This document shows, in pieces, positions 24,515-36,900 of a stretch of DNA of 64,000 bases (its first letter is position 1; every line of letters starts with the position of its first letter). The notes below the pieces were generated by a model. The model saw nothing but the letters and a program-made list of their open reading frames with translations. It had not been told where the DNA came from and made no database searches. This DNA is from Cryphonectria parasitica EP155 (Eukaryota; Ascomycota; Sordariomycetes; Diaporthales; Cryphonectriaceae). The stretch lies in NCBI RefSeq assembly GCF_011745365.1, contig NW_024468912.1, positions 744,001 through 808,000 of the forward strand, in the 5' to 3' direction. Made by a program: the position numbers and the translations under genes.

Positions 24515-26220
24515 TCGCACATCAAGACCTTGAAGTTGCAGGATGAGGCAACCAAATGCTCCAAATCATGAGCAAGCGGACTTAGAGCTACACGAGAGGG
24601 GAAAAGCCTCTTGTTAATTACATTGCACTAAAGTAAGAAGAGAAAGCCGGAGGAAAACCACGAGGCCGAAATACCTAAGGCTATCAACAGACCAGGCTAA
24701 GTATCTATATAGGCTGACTAGCGGCGCCGTGCACATGCACCAACTGGCCCTTGTAAAAAGCTCAGTGTATGAACCACGATCATTACCTTGTCCTTGTTTC
24801 TTGGTACTTGTACAGCATTTTTTGCTCTTAAAGTTGATGCTTGATAACTCCAAAGCATGCCAATAGTACGTGTATTTATAGTATGTCTACAGTAGGACAA
24901 TCTGGCCGTAAACCTTTGTCCTGTGGCAATTGGTCTTTTGATCCGCCTCCGTAGAGCACGTCGAGATACCTGCCGAAATGCCCGGCAACCTCGAGCATGT
25001 CTTCCAGTTCCGTCTATGGGAGTGCCGGCATCCTCCACTCGGCGTACTGGCATGTTGTCGTGATAGCGTTCCGTGTTTGTCTCCCTTTTGTTCTTTCGTC
25101 TGTCAACTCCTTCACATGGTTATGTGGATCCGATATGATTATTAGTCAATGAGTCCTCAAACTTTACCCATCTTTTACCGAGAAAAGAAAGGGAAGAAAG
25201 AAGAAGAAGAAAAAAGTGGACCGCCTCATTCCGAAGCACAACGCACGCTCTCAGCTGTGGGCGTGTTGCCTGTTCCCGGCCTCCATACAACAACAGACGA
25301 GACCATTCCTTTTATCTTTGATGAGATAGGTGCTTGCTTCTGTTGCCAACTGGTCGCTCATTAGAGTTTGAATAAATTCTTTCGCTGTGTGAGCCATACT
25401 TGAACTTCTTGAACGCCTCCTCATTTCCACTGTTGTCAAACCCTTTGATTGTAGGTGAAAGCAGGAGCTCGAACAACTTCTCCGGAAGCATATTGAACGT
25501 GGAAAACTTCAAGCCTATTGGTATGGACACTCCTGACCTGACGTGCATCTTCTTCAACATTTTCTTTCCTGGTGTCCTTGGTGCCAGAGCTAGAATTCCT
25601 TCTGTTTCCTGATGCGGCCTCGTAGACGGCTATCCTTGCCTTGAAAATTGATCAATGTCAATATCTCAGTGCGGCATGGAAACGCTCTAGCATTGGACTC
25701 AAAGTTTCTCACTGACCATTCTATTGGATGCCTCTGCAGTGCCACAGAGGAAAGTCTGAGACTTTCAGTTGAGAATATCAAAGGAAGACTAAGAGGCGAG
25801 CCAGAAGGCATGGGGGAATATTATTAAAAACTCTCTAAGGCATTAGGGTTGAAGGAAAACAAGAAATGAAAGACAACAAGAAAGATAGAGGAAGGGAAAA
25901 GAAAGAGGAAATGGCGTGCTGGGGGGGGGGGGAGATCACGTCGAGATTGATCACTTGAGCATGGTTTCAAGTCAACTCACCACAGAAGGTGACAAGATCA
26001 TGTGACTCAGATGGATAGATGCTTCATTTTTGAATTGCATATGAATTCCTTGCTCAGCCACGTAAAATCTGAAAGGCAGCTTGAATTATTCCGAGACTTC
26101 AAAATATTGCTGAAGGCGCTGAACTGCCTGTCCTCTATTGATCATGACACAGCCAAGCAATGTCATGAACGCTCTTCTTCCCTGTATTGCATTCTCTCAA
26201 TCAAAGACGGAAAGGAGTTA
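24515..26220. other. AT-richer spacer, no supported gene
   Basis: Minus-strand frames at 25312-25560 and 25590-25811 have no shared splice solution and no motif. A G run lies at about 25921-25932 and another just downstream of the oxidase's fifth exon (26355-26366). Confidence 0.4.
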
Positions 26221-27586
26221 TCAAGGGATCTCGGGCAGCACGCCTTCCGGTGTCCTCATATAATCTAAAGGTAGTTCCTCGGCAGGTGGAGCCTTTGTAT
26301 GCACACATTTCCATTAGATACGGTGTTGTCTTACACAAAAGGAAAATAAGAAGGGGGGGGGGGGGGTGCGGCGTTACCTGTCTCTCCTCAGCCCACGCCC
26401 TGATCTCATCATAGTTCTTACACGTGTGCTCCGTGTTGAAGTCCGGAAACGCCTTGGCATCTTGCTGGTCATACCACACCTGGCCTAGCATGCCCGTGTC
26501 GACATTGCACATCAATACTTGACGTATTGTGTCGAGGCAGTGTGCTAGAGTTGAGGAAAGAAGCAAGTTGACAGAAAATGGTCAGCTTTGATGCCTCCTG
26601 ATTGTAACTTTTTTTGTGGTGGATGGGAATGGAATGTTGCACACTTACACACGTGAAGCCGTAGGATATAGTCTTCATTTGCAAACGCATGCATTCCCAT
26701 GGCCTTATAGTGGTCATAATTGTAATAGAGCGACTTTCGCAGGAGGTTCTGGAGATCAAAGAGAAAGAGCATGGCATTTCACGCGTTAGAGAAGGGTCTT
26801 GATAACCTTGACACATTGGGCTGGCTGGCAAAAACTTACAAGACAGTGGAGATGGTGTAATCCCTCGACGTTGACAAAGAAGCCACCGCCATACTTCTCG
26901 GCCCTCTGCACATGCGCGGAGGTCAGGCCACTCATGCGACCCTCCTCATCAGATATGATAGCGGCTCGGTCTGTAGAAGAAATAGGGTCACTTAGATGTA
27001 TCCTCTCGTCCCGAACAAACTTGCCAGAGATGAACGAAAGGGGAAAGTACGGATATTTTCATATGTGACGTACAGTCTACTCCGAGAGCTTCCCACGCGG
27101 CATCCACCTCGGGACCGGCTCCTTGCCGGTAGATGTCCTCTTTCATGAGGGACCCGTTGAATAGCTGTGTATCGTATTTCACATCCACGTCCTGAATCAC
27201 AGGCGCTGGAAAGAGAGGAGAAGAGTCAGTATTCTTGCAGAAGCTAAACACCTCGAGAATACACACACAGGGAGGCTGTCGAACTTACAGTGTTTCGCCG
27301 TATACTCGGCACAGCCAGCGTCCCAGTCAGCAAATCGGCCACGCACAAACGCACCCACACAGGCACCCAGGATGCCGGTGCAGAGGAGAACGCCCACGAT
27401 GAGGAGTGGTGTGCGGAGGAGATGATCTCTCTTGCCTCTCGACGGCCGAGAGTTATCGTTGAGCATTGGAAGGTCTTCCTCCTCGCTGTTGATACTGTCT
27501 GCATAGCAGGCGGCGGCGTTGAGGGGTTGCGACTCTGCGTCTGTAGGGTCGGACATCATCTTTTGTTGCTTTATCAGTGAGGACAT
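26221..27586 (-). CDS. UstYa-family (DUF3328) oxidase
   Basis: Six exons on the minus strand: 27586-27289, 27205-27074, 26970-26840, 26748-26649, 26544-26378 and 26292-26221. All junctions are GT-AG with matching phases; total 299 aa. Order: acidic cytosolic N-terminus, one transmembrane helix at residues 61-81 (LLIVGVLLCTGILGACVGAF), then a luminal DUF3328 domain. That domain has the two family HxxHC motifs, HHLHC at 182-186 and HVSHC at 219-223, and a typical ending PLDYMRTPEGVLPEIP. UstYa-family proteins catalyse oxidative cyclisation and related oxidations in fungal secondary metabolism, notably of ribosomal dikaritin peptides. The gene is divergent to the Tyr-repeat precursor gene, which suggests that protein as substrate (inference). 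An orphan role in another pathway is possible. Confidence 0.88.
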
Positions 27587-29265
27587 GTTTGGAGTTTGGT
27601 GGGATTTCTGAAAAAACTTGTGTTTTCTGTCCTGGTATTGTTGCTTGCTTGATGGCTATTATTCCTAAGGAGAAGGTTTGTTGCAGTGCAAAGGGGGAAG
27701 GGGTCGATAGCAAGTTGAGGAGCTGGACAAAAGGATGTTTCGTTGCGCACTTCCTTCAAAAAGTCTCAGACTTTACGCAAAGTCAATAGTTTCCTATCCA
27801 CAAGCTCGAAACTTAAAATCTCTTCGTTATTACTGAACTGCTCGGTCAACTCTCTCCCGTGAGACAGTCGTATAAAGGGACACAAAAAAAATGAGAGACA
27901 AATGATGCATCACAGCCCGTCTCGATCTTTATCTAGCCCTTCATCCGCCACCAACTTGGATCAACACCAAGAAAACCAAGGCTATCACGAGAGCAGTTGT
28001 TCCGGATGCGACAAAGTATCTTCCTGCACAGTCGGGCCAAAGATACCCGAGACCCTCACGATGCTGAGTCTAGCAAGGCGCCGGCTCTCGCGCCAGTCGT
28101 TTGCAATATTTAGACTTGACATGTCTTGGGCCTCGTGGAGGAGACACATCTCAGCTGCGTTTGGACTAAGCTGGTATCACCCCGCAAACTACTACCACCA
28201 GACATCGGCAGTTGCTTTGTCTTCCCCACGTTTTGGGTCAAGACGATGCTGCGTAGTAAGGAGTAGTGGGAAGACGGTCTGGCGATAGCACCTCGCCGGC
28301 GCCGTTGCTAAATCTGAGACACGGCAGAGGCATCGCGTGGGAGCCTTGCACGTTTTGGCCCCAGCTGCCAAGCAGTCGGGTCCTCAGGTCGGTTGAACGG
28401 AGTCCCGTTCGAGAAATTCAAACCTTTCTCGGTTTGGTGTCGTCCCTGATGCATGCTTATTTGTTTACTAACTCTTGTCTAGTCTCAAGTCACGTCACAT
28501 AACAGCACAACTAGCACACATCACATCCCGAGTGAAAAGGGAGCGAGCACGTGGGCTGTCAATCGTTTCGTCCTTCCTTTCCGCCCATGCGATTGCGCCA
28601 GCGATTGCGCCAGCGATGGCTTGCCCAGATCATCGGGCTCGTCTGGTGTCAATCATTGATGCTGGTCGTTACGGAATTGAGCCGCACGGTAACTAGACAG
28701 TTGAACTGCCGCAAGCGGGTTGTCCGTCATCTCAGGGTCCACAGCCTTGGGAATCGTAGATTTACATGGATACGGTAAACACTCTCTCTTTTGGTCTACT
28801 ACACACATGCTCTCTGTTTGCCTCCCGCTTCGCTTCGTCACTCATCCGTCTCGTGCCATCATCGTGGAGAAGAAGAATATACAAAAGCGGAAAGAAAGGA
28901 GCCAGTACTGGACTTGCGTCACTTAGCCCGACCTGGGTCCGGCCAGGTGGATCAGCTAGAGACATGCTGGTGACGATGACGGCGAAGAGACAGAGATAGA
29001 GATGAATAGAGACAGACAGATGCAGCGAGTATCCGGGTCAAGAGAGACCGACATGTGAGGCTGTCTCATGATCTCATACATGGCGTCTCGAATATAAAAG
29101 GATGGGCTGCCGTCCAGATGAAGCTGAGGGAAAGGGTTGATCATTCTCCATCCAACAGAACAACCCTCGCCCAATCCTCCAAGATTCTCACTCAAGACCA
29201 ACACAAGATCATCATCTTCTTTTATTACACAGACCAAAGTGTCTTCTCATTCTTGACCTTCCACA
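27587..29265. promoter_or_regulatory. Divergent promoter region between UstYa oxidase and Tyr-repeat precursor
   Basis: About 1.7 kb between two divergent start codons. It contains a 12-bp tandem duplication (GATTGCGCCAGC) near 28590-28613. No exact ATCWGATAA iron-GATA motif was found, unlike the siderophore spacers. A 128-codon plus-strand frame at 27902-28288 shows no motif and is not called. Confidence 0.5.
29093..29099 (+). promoter_or_regulatory. TATA box of the Tyr-repeat precursor gene
   Basis: TATAAAA about 167 bp upstream of the ATG at 29266, followed by a CA/CT-rich leader (CATTCTCCATCC, CAACACAAGATCATC) typical of strongly expressed fungal 5' UTRs. Confidence 0.55.
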
Positions 29266-30185
29266 ATGAAGACCTCCGCCGTACTCCTCGCCACTGCATC
29301 CTTGGCCTTAGCCAAGCCCATCGCTCAGACCATCCCTCAGTTGGACGAGGTTGATGTTGCTGCCCTCGACGTCCTGGACGCTGACCTCCAGCTCGCCAAA
29401 GGTCTGAACGATCCCAATGCGGTCAAGGCTAGGTACGTTGATAACTGGTCCCCCCTCCCCTCTCCCCCTTTTTGCTTTTCTGCCCTTGTCTCGGGGGGAA
29501 AAAAAGAGAAAGACAGGATCTGACCAGCACCACCACAACAGGGCCTTCAAGTCCAAGCGCCAGGTACCCACACTGGCCATCGACGTTCCCGTCGTCGACA
29601 CCATTGCTCAGGACGTCGGAATCCCCGAGAACGGTCCCGACCTCATCGTCAGGTAATTATATCAAGTCCTAGGCCGAGGGAGGAGAAATGTCATCAAAAA
29701 CCAAAAAAGAAGAAGAAAAAAACCCCCCCAAGAAAGAGACATGGCTGACCTCGTGATTTCCCAACAGAGATGATGCAGCTGGCTACACTGAATACGGCGC
29801 CTACGGCGACTACACCGACTACCCACCCGCCGAGGATGGTTACGGCCAGTACGGTGACTACGGCATCTACCCCCCTCAAAAGCGAGCGCCGCAGACCGAC
29901 GACTCTGTTGCCGACTACGGCGACTATGGCACCTACGGCACGTACGACAACTACCCCGTGCCCGAGGGTGGCTATGCGCTGTACGGCGACTACGGCCAGT
30001 ACCCCCGACAGGCCGGGCGTGCCGTGAGGGCGAGACGCGCTGCTGCAAAGCCCAGACAGGCTGCTAGGAAGGCGAAGCGTGATGGCTATGTCAGCTATGG
30101 GCAATACGATGGCGCCGGAGAGAACCTGCCTTCTTACGGGCAGTATACTGGTTACGGCACGTATCCCCCCATTGAGGATAATTAG
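29266..30185 (+). CDS. Secreted tyrosine-repeat precursor with Kex2-type sites (dikaritin-like candidate)
   Basis: Exons 29266-29432, 29542-29652 and 29768-30185, GT-AG introns with matching phases, total 231 aa. A signal peptide (MKTSAVLLATASLALA) is followed by a ~75-residue pro-region. Residues 94-231 hold six blocks with Tyr at every third position: GYTEYGAYGDYTDYPP (98-113), GYGQYGDYGIYPP (117-129), DYGDYGTYGTYDNYPV (142-157), GYALYGDYGQYPR (161-173), GYVSYGQY (199-206) and SYGQYTGYGTYPP (215-227). Dibasic sites KR61-62, KR131-132, RR182-183 and KR196-197 separate segments, as expected for Kex2 processing. Signal peptide plus repeats plus dibasic sites plus an adjacent UstYa gene fits a dikaritin-type RiPP precursor. 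A structural, wall-crosslinking Tyr/Gly-rich protein is the main alternative. The family is not recognised beyond this logic. Confidence 0.8.
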
Positions 30186-30833
30186 TAGCAATGCGACCTG
30201 AAGGATCTATTGGTTTGGGAAGTGTTATTACTGGGTAATTGCTTGCTGGGATAATTCAGTTTTGATTTTCATCGATTGTGTCGCAAGAGGACTTAATGAA
30301 GTGGCAAGGGAGCTTCTTTACCTATTTACAATTTTTCAGTTAATGTGTTGAAGGTTTGTTCGTCTGTGCAGGAAATTTAAGTACATTTGCAGTATTAGTC
30401 TAGTTTCTATTTATTTAGTTTCATCTAACTTGATCGCGTTCAGTGAAGCTTGTCAAAAGCGCTGTCTCATGCCTACCGTATGAGGTCTGACTTACTGTGT
30501 TGCGATTTTAACGAGTGACTATGATTACTTTGAGAGGAGACACATGTCTCAAGGCGATGGAAGAAAGATATTCACATTGATATGTTTCAAACAAATCACC
30601 ACTCACCATCTGATTCCCAGCCTCTCAACCCCCACCGTCGTATCGCTCTCAAAGGCCCGCAAAGTGGAATTGTCCCTTTTTATACATCACCTGGATCAAC
30701 AACAAATGGGCTTTGTGCCAGGCCAGCCTCTACTCTTCCTATCAAAGCTCGCCTTCAATTTTCGTCTGCTTCATCATATGATATCACAAACACAGGGCAG
30801 TCAGGTCTAGGCGTAGAAGTGAGTTTAAATGCG

Positions 30834-30873
<40 letters not shown>

Positions 30874-30996
30874 CGCAATGCCTATGGGAAATTGAGGAAA
30901 CATGCTGAAAACGTAGACTGCCAAGATGACTTTCCTAACCAAAGAAATCGCGAACACGACCAATCACAATATAACATTGACCGAGATAGTCACCGA
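30186..30996. other. Convergent spacer with a (TA)n microsatellite
   Basis: Lies between the precursor gene and the 3' end of the NRPS gene. A (TA)n run occupies 30835-30868. No gene was seen; it holds the 3' UTRs of both neighbours. Confidence 0.55.
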
Positions 30997-33900
30997 TCAC
31001 AACAAGATGCGCTGCCCATCCCCACCCTCAACAAGCTCCCGAACTGCCCCAACTAGCTCCCCAAGTACACCCTCCACAAACTCAAGATCCCTCTCACTTC
31101 CAACCACCCCAACTCGCAACTGGCCCTCCCGTACAAACGAAACTACCTTCAGAGGCTGAGGGCTATCCCCGTGCGGGTTCGAGATGGCTAGCTTAGCTTG
31201 ACCCCCAGCGAACGGCATCGAGTCTGTGTCATCCCAGTCCTGGTGGTGAACGATCGAGTCGAAGGTCCGCACCGTTGACGGCGACAACCACTGTGCCGCA
31301 CACTCCCTGGCCACCGTCTCGAATCCGACAAAGTCATACGCCGCAGATTCGGCACTCTGCCTCTGGACAAAGCTCAGCAGGTCGGCGGCCGTCCATCCAG
31401 ACACAAAAGAGACCCGAATGGGCGTCAGCTGGTAGCACGGCCCAATAACATTCTCGACACCCGCGGCACCGTTGACATCGATGCTACGGCCCGATGTGAC
31501 GCCGCCAAACGTCACGTCGGCAATGCCAAGGCGGCGCGCGAGGACCAGGGCCCAGCCCGCGGTGAGGAGGTTGGCGGTCGTGATGGCCTCCAGGGGCTGG
31601 AAGGATTCGATGGCGGCCTGTTCTCTGAAGACGCCCCTATCGCCGGGCTTGATGGACTGGCCGGGCAGCGAAGACAGCGTGGAATCTTTGAGCAGGTTTC
31701 GCCAGTAGCTGAGGGCCTTGGTTTGGGCGCGTTCGTCCTTGATCCGGGCTAAGTAGGTGGGGAAATGCTCGAAGTCGGTGGTGATCTTGCCTCCAGTATA
31801 CAGCGACTCCAGATCCTGAAGCAGTCTGGGGAGGGACATGCCGTCGTACTGAGAATGCGAGAGTCTTAACACGAGACATTGCTGGCTGTTATTTTTATCT
31901 GTGACGTGGAAGATCTTGAGGAACGGTGCCCCAAGTGGAATCTCGGATTCACTGTCCTCGGTACAGATGGCGGCGACAGCTTGGCTGAGATCCTCGTCAT
32001 CAGTCTGCTGCGTGATTAGAGGAGTGTCTAGCTCATCCAGGATAACCTGTAAGAAGGTGGACTCGTGCTCGATGAACACTGTGCGCAGAATGTCGTGGGC
32101 CTTGACCAGGTTCCTGCATGCCTGAAGGAGACGCTCTTGTTCCACATCGTCGCCGAGGTACAGCATAGTATACTGCACCGAAGTCCGCGGTGCGTCGACG
32201 GTCGTTCTTATGTCGAGCGCCTGAGAGTCCGTCACCGGTGCGGCGTCCTTGATCGACCAGGCCGAGCTGGCCAGTTTGGGCCGCACGAACTCGGACAAGA
32301 AATGGTCCACGTCCGGGACGCCACGCAGAGTCGAGAAAGGCTTGTATTGCAGCGTCTTTCCCGTCGAAGCCGCATTCACCTTCAATACTTTAGCTGCATC
32401 ACCAAGGCGCATGTGCTGGAAGACGTCGGCTACCGTCAATCCATGCCCCTGCGCGCGCAGGCCAGAGACCAACTTCATCACAAGCACCGAGTCACCTCCG
32501 AGGCGGAAGAAGTTGTCGTCAACGTCGATCTGCTCTGGGCGCATGCGGAGGAGTTGTGCCCATGAAGAGCGCAGGATGTCCTCGGCTGCCGTGAGGCTGC
32601 CCGGTACCAGGTCTGTCTCCCACGCCTTCTTGAATCCCTCGCGAAGCTGGCCGAGTACGTGCCGCGGGATTTTGGAGGCCAACTGCTTGAGAACGCTGCG
32701 GTCCACTTCTCTGTTGCTGTTGTTATTGCTCAGGGGAAGTCTGTCGACCACGACATAGGCAGAGGGCACAGAGCTTGACGGGAGGTCGTCTCGGATGAAC
32801 TTGTCGAGTTTCTTGAGGGCGACAGCGAGGCTGATGGGGACGTCGGCGGAGAGGCTCGTCGTAAAGCTGTCAGGATCCGACTCATCACAGCTGACCTCAT
32901 GCCTCATGAACATGACCTCTATGCTCTCTTCAGCAGAAGAAGGCGGCTGCTGCGGCTGCTGCTCAACAAAGATGACCAACTCTTGGTCCTTCTGCGCGTC
33001 ATCTCCCACCGAGGTCTCAAACACAGCAGCAGCAGCACGAACCGAGGGGGGCAGCAGTCTTGCGCAGTGTGCCTCGAGATCAGCGACGTTGACCGCATGT
33101 CCTGATACCGGGACAATATCATCCTTGCGGCCGACAAACACCAGAACGCCATCTGGCCGCAACTGCACAATATCACCCGTAGGTCGTACCTTGCCCGCCC
33201 GACCCACGCACTGAGAGCTTCCAGCCGCCAGCCAGGCCGGTGTATCCACCGCATCGCCTCCCGGAATGCACGAGCCTTCCAGCCAGAGCTCACCGGGACA
33301 GCCGATGGGCGACAGCATGGACGGGTTGCGCGGATCAACCACCCAGGGGACGACTATGCGAGGATACTCGGCTCCATTCTTGATGCTTGTGTCTGCTCGA
33401 AGGTGGCCTGTCGATTCGTCCAGAGAAAGCGGGGGAGTCTGATTCCAGCGCCAGATCTGGTCCAGCTCCGCCTGTGGTAGGTAAGACATCTCATCAATTC
33501 TCCTATCGAGACCCTGCGTCAACTGCACACAGGCCGTCTCCAACTGTGCCAGGACACGCTCCATCTGTGTGACCTCGACCAGGCTGCTATCGAAACTGGC
33601 GCAGACCCTGAAACCACCTTTCCGCAGCCCAAATGCCAGCATAAGCGGATAAGGGTTGAAATGAAGGGCCTCACGCACGGGGTCACCCAGCTCAAAGCCC
33701 AACTCGCCGCCCACGAGCTCAGGCTCTGGCTGGATCACCAGGCCCGTTGGCGCCTCGCACGCGTGTTGAGCGTCGACGCTGACCCTTCTGATGTACTGCA
33801 TGCCCATGTGTTGGTACGGGATGCGAGACGACATGACGTGCTGCACGCTCTGCAGATAGGACGCGACGGAGCTCGACTTGCTCAGGCGAATGCGAATGGG

Positions 33901-36900
33901 GATCGTTGCGTTTAGGGGTCCGAGAATGTCCTCGACGGCGGGAAGCGAGATATCGCGGCCAGTGAGGGTCTCGCCAAAGATGACATCGTCGCTGCCGCTG
34001 TATTGCGAGGCCACGAGGGCCCATGCGCCGCGGATTAGTGTCGCCATGGTGAAGGGCAGCCCGTCTACCGAGTCGAGACGTATTTGGCGCTCGACCATGG
34101 CATCCGGGGTTGGCAGGAAGTCTCTGGACGGAGTCCGTGGGAATTGTGGCCCCATGGCGTCCTGCAGCTCGGTCCGCCAGAAGTCTTGCATGGCGGCCTC
34201 GTCTGTGTCGCGAATCCATTGCACAAAGTTCTTCATCTGTGCTCTGGTTTGCGCTTGCGCCTCGACGGCTTGACCTTTCAGAGCCTCCACGACCATGTCA
34301 AGTATCAACGGCTCAGACCACCCATCATATTGCACATGATGGACAGTCCAGACCATGTACCGCTTGCCGTCCTTGGCGTCTTCGACAATGGCATACCGTG
34401 CCAGGCTCTGGCCCAGGTCCATCCTCTCGTTCCGGTCCTCCTCGAGGTACCTCGCCAGGTCCGTCGAGCGTCTCCAGTGGACCTTTTCCTTCAGCACGAC
34501 TTGCTGCAGGCCAGGGTCCTGCAGCTGGGCCACACGGGTGCGCAGGATCGGGTTTGCGGCGACGACCGCCTCCCAAGCCTGCTGCAGGGCGTCAAGGGAC
34601 AGGTGCGACGGCACACAGGCAATCCTCTGTGCGACATATGGCTCGCTCGACTTGAGTGAGAAGGTGACCAGCGACTCCTGCGTGGGAGTGCAAGGGTAGA
34701 TGTCCTCGACAGCTGCTGGATCCGTCCCGCAGGCCTGGGCCGCTTCGGCAGAGGCGCTTTCGACAGACTGTGAGATGAGGGAGAAGGGTGGTGTCTCCTT
34801 ACGAGTGTCCACTTCGCAGATACGGACCGTCTGGGCCATGGCGCCAAGTGTAGGGTGGCCAAATGTGCTGGTCACAGACAGTTCAAGGCCTCTCTCCCTG
34901 CATGCAGACACCAGCCGCATGGCCGCTACGGACTCGCCACCTAGCGCAAAAAAGTTGTCGTCTGGGTGGATTCCATCCTCGTCGAGCTTCAATACGAGGC
35001 TCCAGGCGTGCCGCAGGCGCCGTTCGAGACCGTTGAGCTCCCGATCCTCCCGAGCAGCCTTTGTGGTCGACGAGGTCTGGTCGAGCTTCTGCAGGTCGAC
35101 CGTTGCGCCGAACTGTCTAAGCCGCTTGCGATCTATCTTGCCCGAGATCAGGGTTGGGATATAGTTTGTCGGAATGTACGCGTTGGGCACCATGTATCGC
35201 GGTAGAACTTTACCCAGGTCCGCGTTCACTTTCGCCAGCGCCCCGTGCAGGTCATCCGAGAGCTCAGCAGCCGACAGGTCCTCTACTCCATTAACCTTTG
35301 CCTTATGAGAGACGAATGCCACGAGGGTTGGCTGCCCTGCAGATGCCTGCGGTGTGATGACCTCAGCGATCACATTGGTCCCGGAAGGCAGCCTGGCCTT
35401 GAGCTGGCTCTCGATCTCGCCGAGCTCGACGCGCTGCCCGCGCAGCTTGACCTGCGTGTCCTTTCGCCCGGCAAAGACGATGTCGCCCGAACCATCCGGA
35501 TCGTACATGCCCAGATCGCCCGTCTTGTACAAACGGCCAGTCCTGCCAGGGTGGCCATTGTGGCCCGCAAGGAGCCAAGGTGGATCGTGGATGAAGGCAG
35601 CAGCGGTCTTGTCAGGGTCGTTGAGGTAGCCTTGGCCCACGATGGGCCCTTCGACGAGCAGCTCACCCACCGCGCCGACGGGTAGGAGGATGTTGTGGTC
35701 GTTAGGATCGACGATCCACATGGCGGCGCCGTTGCCTGGGCCGATGGAGATGTAGTCCCTGCCTGTGGCGGCGCTGCTGTTGACGGTGCAGCCGATGGTG
35801 CACTCACAGGGCCCATAGCCGATGACAATCCTCGCGTCCTGGCCCCAGAGGTTGACGTCTCGAGGGGCAGACGCCTCGCCGCCGAGGCCAAGGGCACTTA
35901 GTGATGCGATGACGTCCTGGTCCAGGATGCGGGCTACGGAAGGGGTAATACCGGCGTAGTTGATGCGCATGTTACGCATCACACCGTTGATGTCGTTGAG
36001 ACGGTCTTCATCGGAGGGGATGCAAAGGCAACCGCCGTTCCCCAACGTCAGGAGCATGCTATCTATGCTGACATCGAAGGCGTAGGAGGCGAAGTCTAAA
36101 ACCCTCGACTCCTCTGAGTAGCCGACGGCCCTGGCGCGAGGAATCGCACTGCTGGTGTAGGTCTGGTGGGAAATCTTGACGCCTTTGGGGGTGCCCGTGC
36201 TGCCAGAGGTAAAGATGATGTACATCAAGGCGGTTGGGGGCACAGTTGGCAGCTCGATAGAGGAGGAGGCATGGGCATCAGCAGAGGATAGCCGGGCGAA
36301 TGCGTCGGCCTCCAGAACGAAACGCGTTCCAGTAGGCAAGATCTCCTCGGCCAGGTCCTTCTGCAGACGTGACGAAATCATGGTCCGGGCGTCAACCTGC
36401 TTGGCCATGTTCTGCAGGCGGGCCAGCGGGAGCGACGGGTCCATCATGACGATCGTCGCCCCCGCCTTCATGGTCGCGAGCACGGCAACGATGGTCCACC
36501 TCGACTTCTCAAAGCACAACGGGATAAAGTCGTGCAGCTGGACGCCAGAATCGTTGACTAGGGAGGCTGCCAGGAACGTGGAGTAGCGGTCCACCTCGCC
36601 GTAGGTCAAGGTACCATCCCAGGAGTCGATGGCCACCTTGTCAGGGTGCCGCTGGGCCTGATGGGCGACCATGTCCTGCATGCAGAAGGCATGGGTTGGG
36701 GGCAACTCATGACACCACCTCCATATCGAGTCCAGATCGAATGGGGTTGGGGCCATGCAGCTGTCAATGGTCACATCCGCAGGGCGGGAGATGCATATCC
36801 GCAGTATGTCAACTAGGGTCTCGATATGCCGCTCCACAGTATAGGGCAAGACTTTATCGCTGTACCATACCGGGCGAATTGCCAGGCGGTGACCCTCCTC

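Noticed and set aside
24634..24760. Apparent similarity to 24411-24520 suggesting a direct repeat
   Set aside because: Only short shared words (CCACGAGGCC, GCCGTGCAC); the alignment does not extend.
25312..25811. Two minus-strand frames that might form a small gene
   Set aside because: No donor/acceptor pair joins them in phase and neither carries a motif.
27902..28288. 128-codon plus-strand frame between the UstYa and precursor genes
   Set aside because: No signal peptide, motif or splice structure; lies in a divergent promoter and has uneven composition.
29266..30185. Assigning the precursor to a named dikaritin family
   Set aside because: Its repeat blocks match no core peptide I know; only the architecture is shared.
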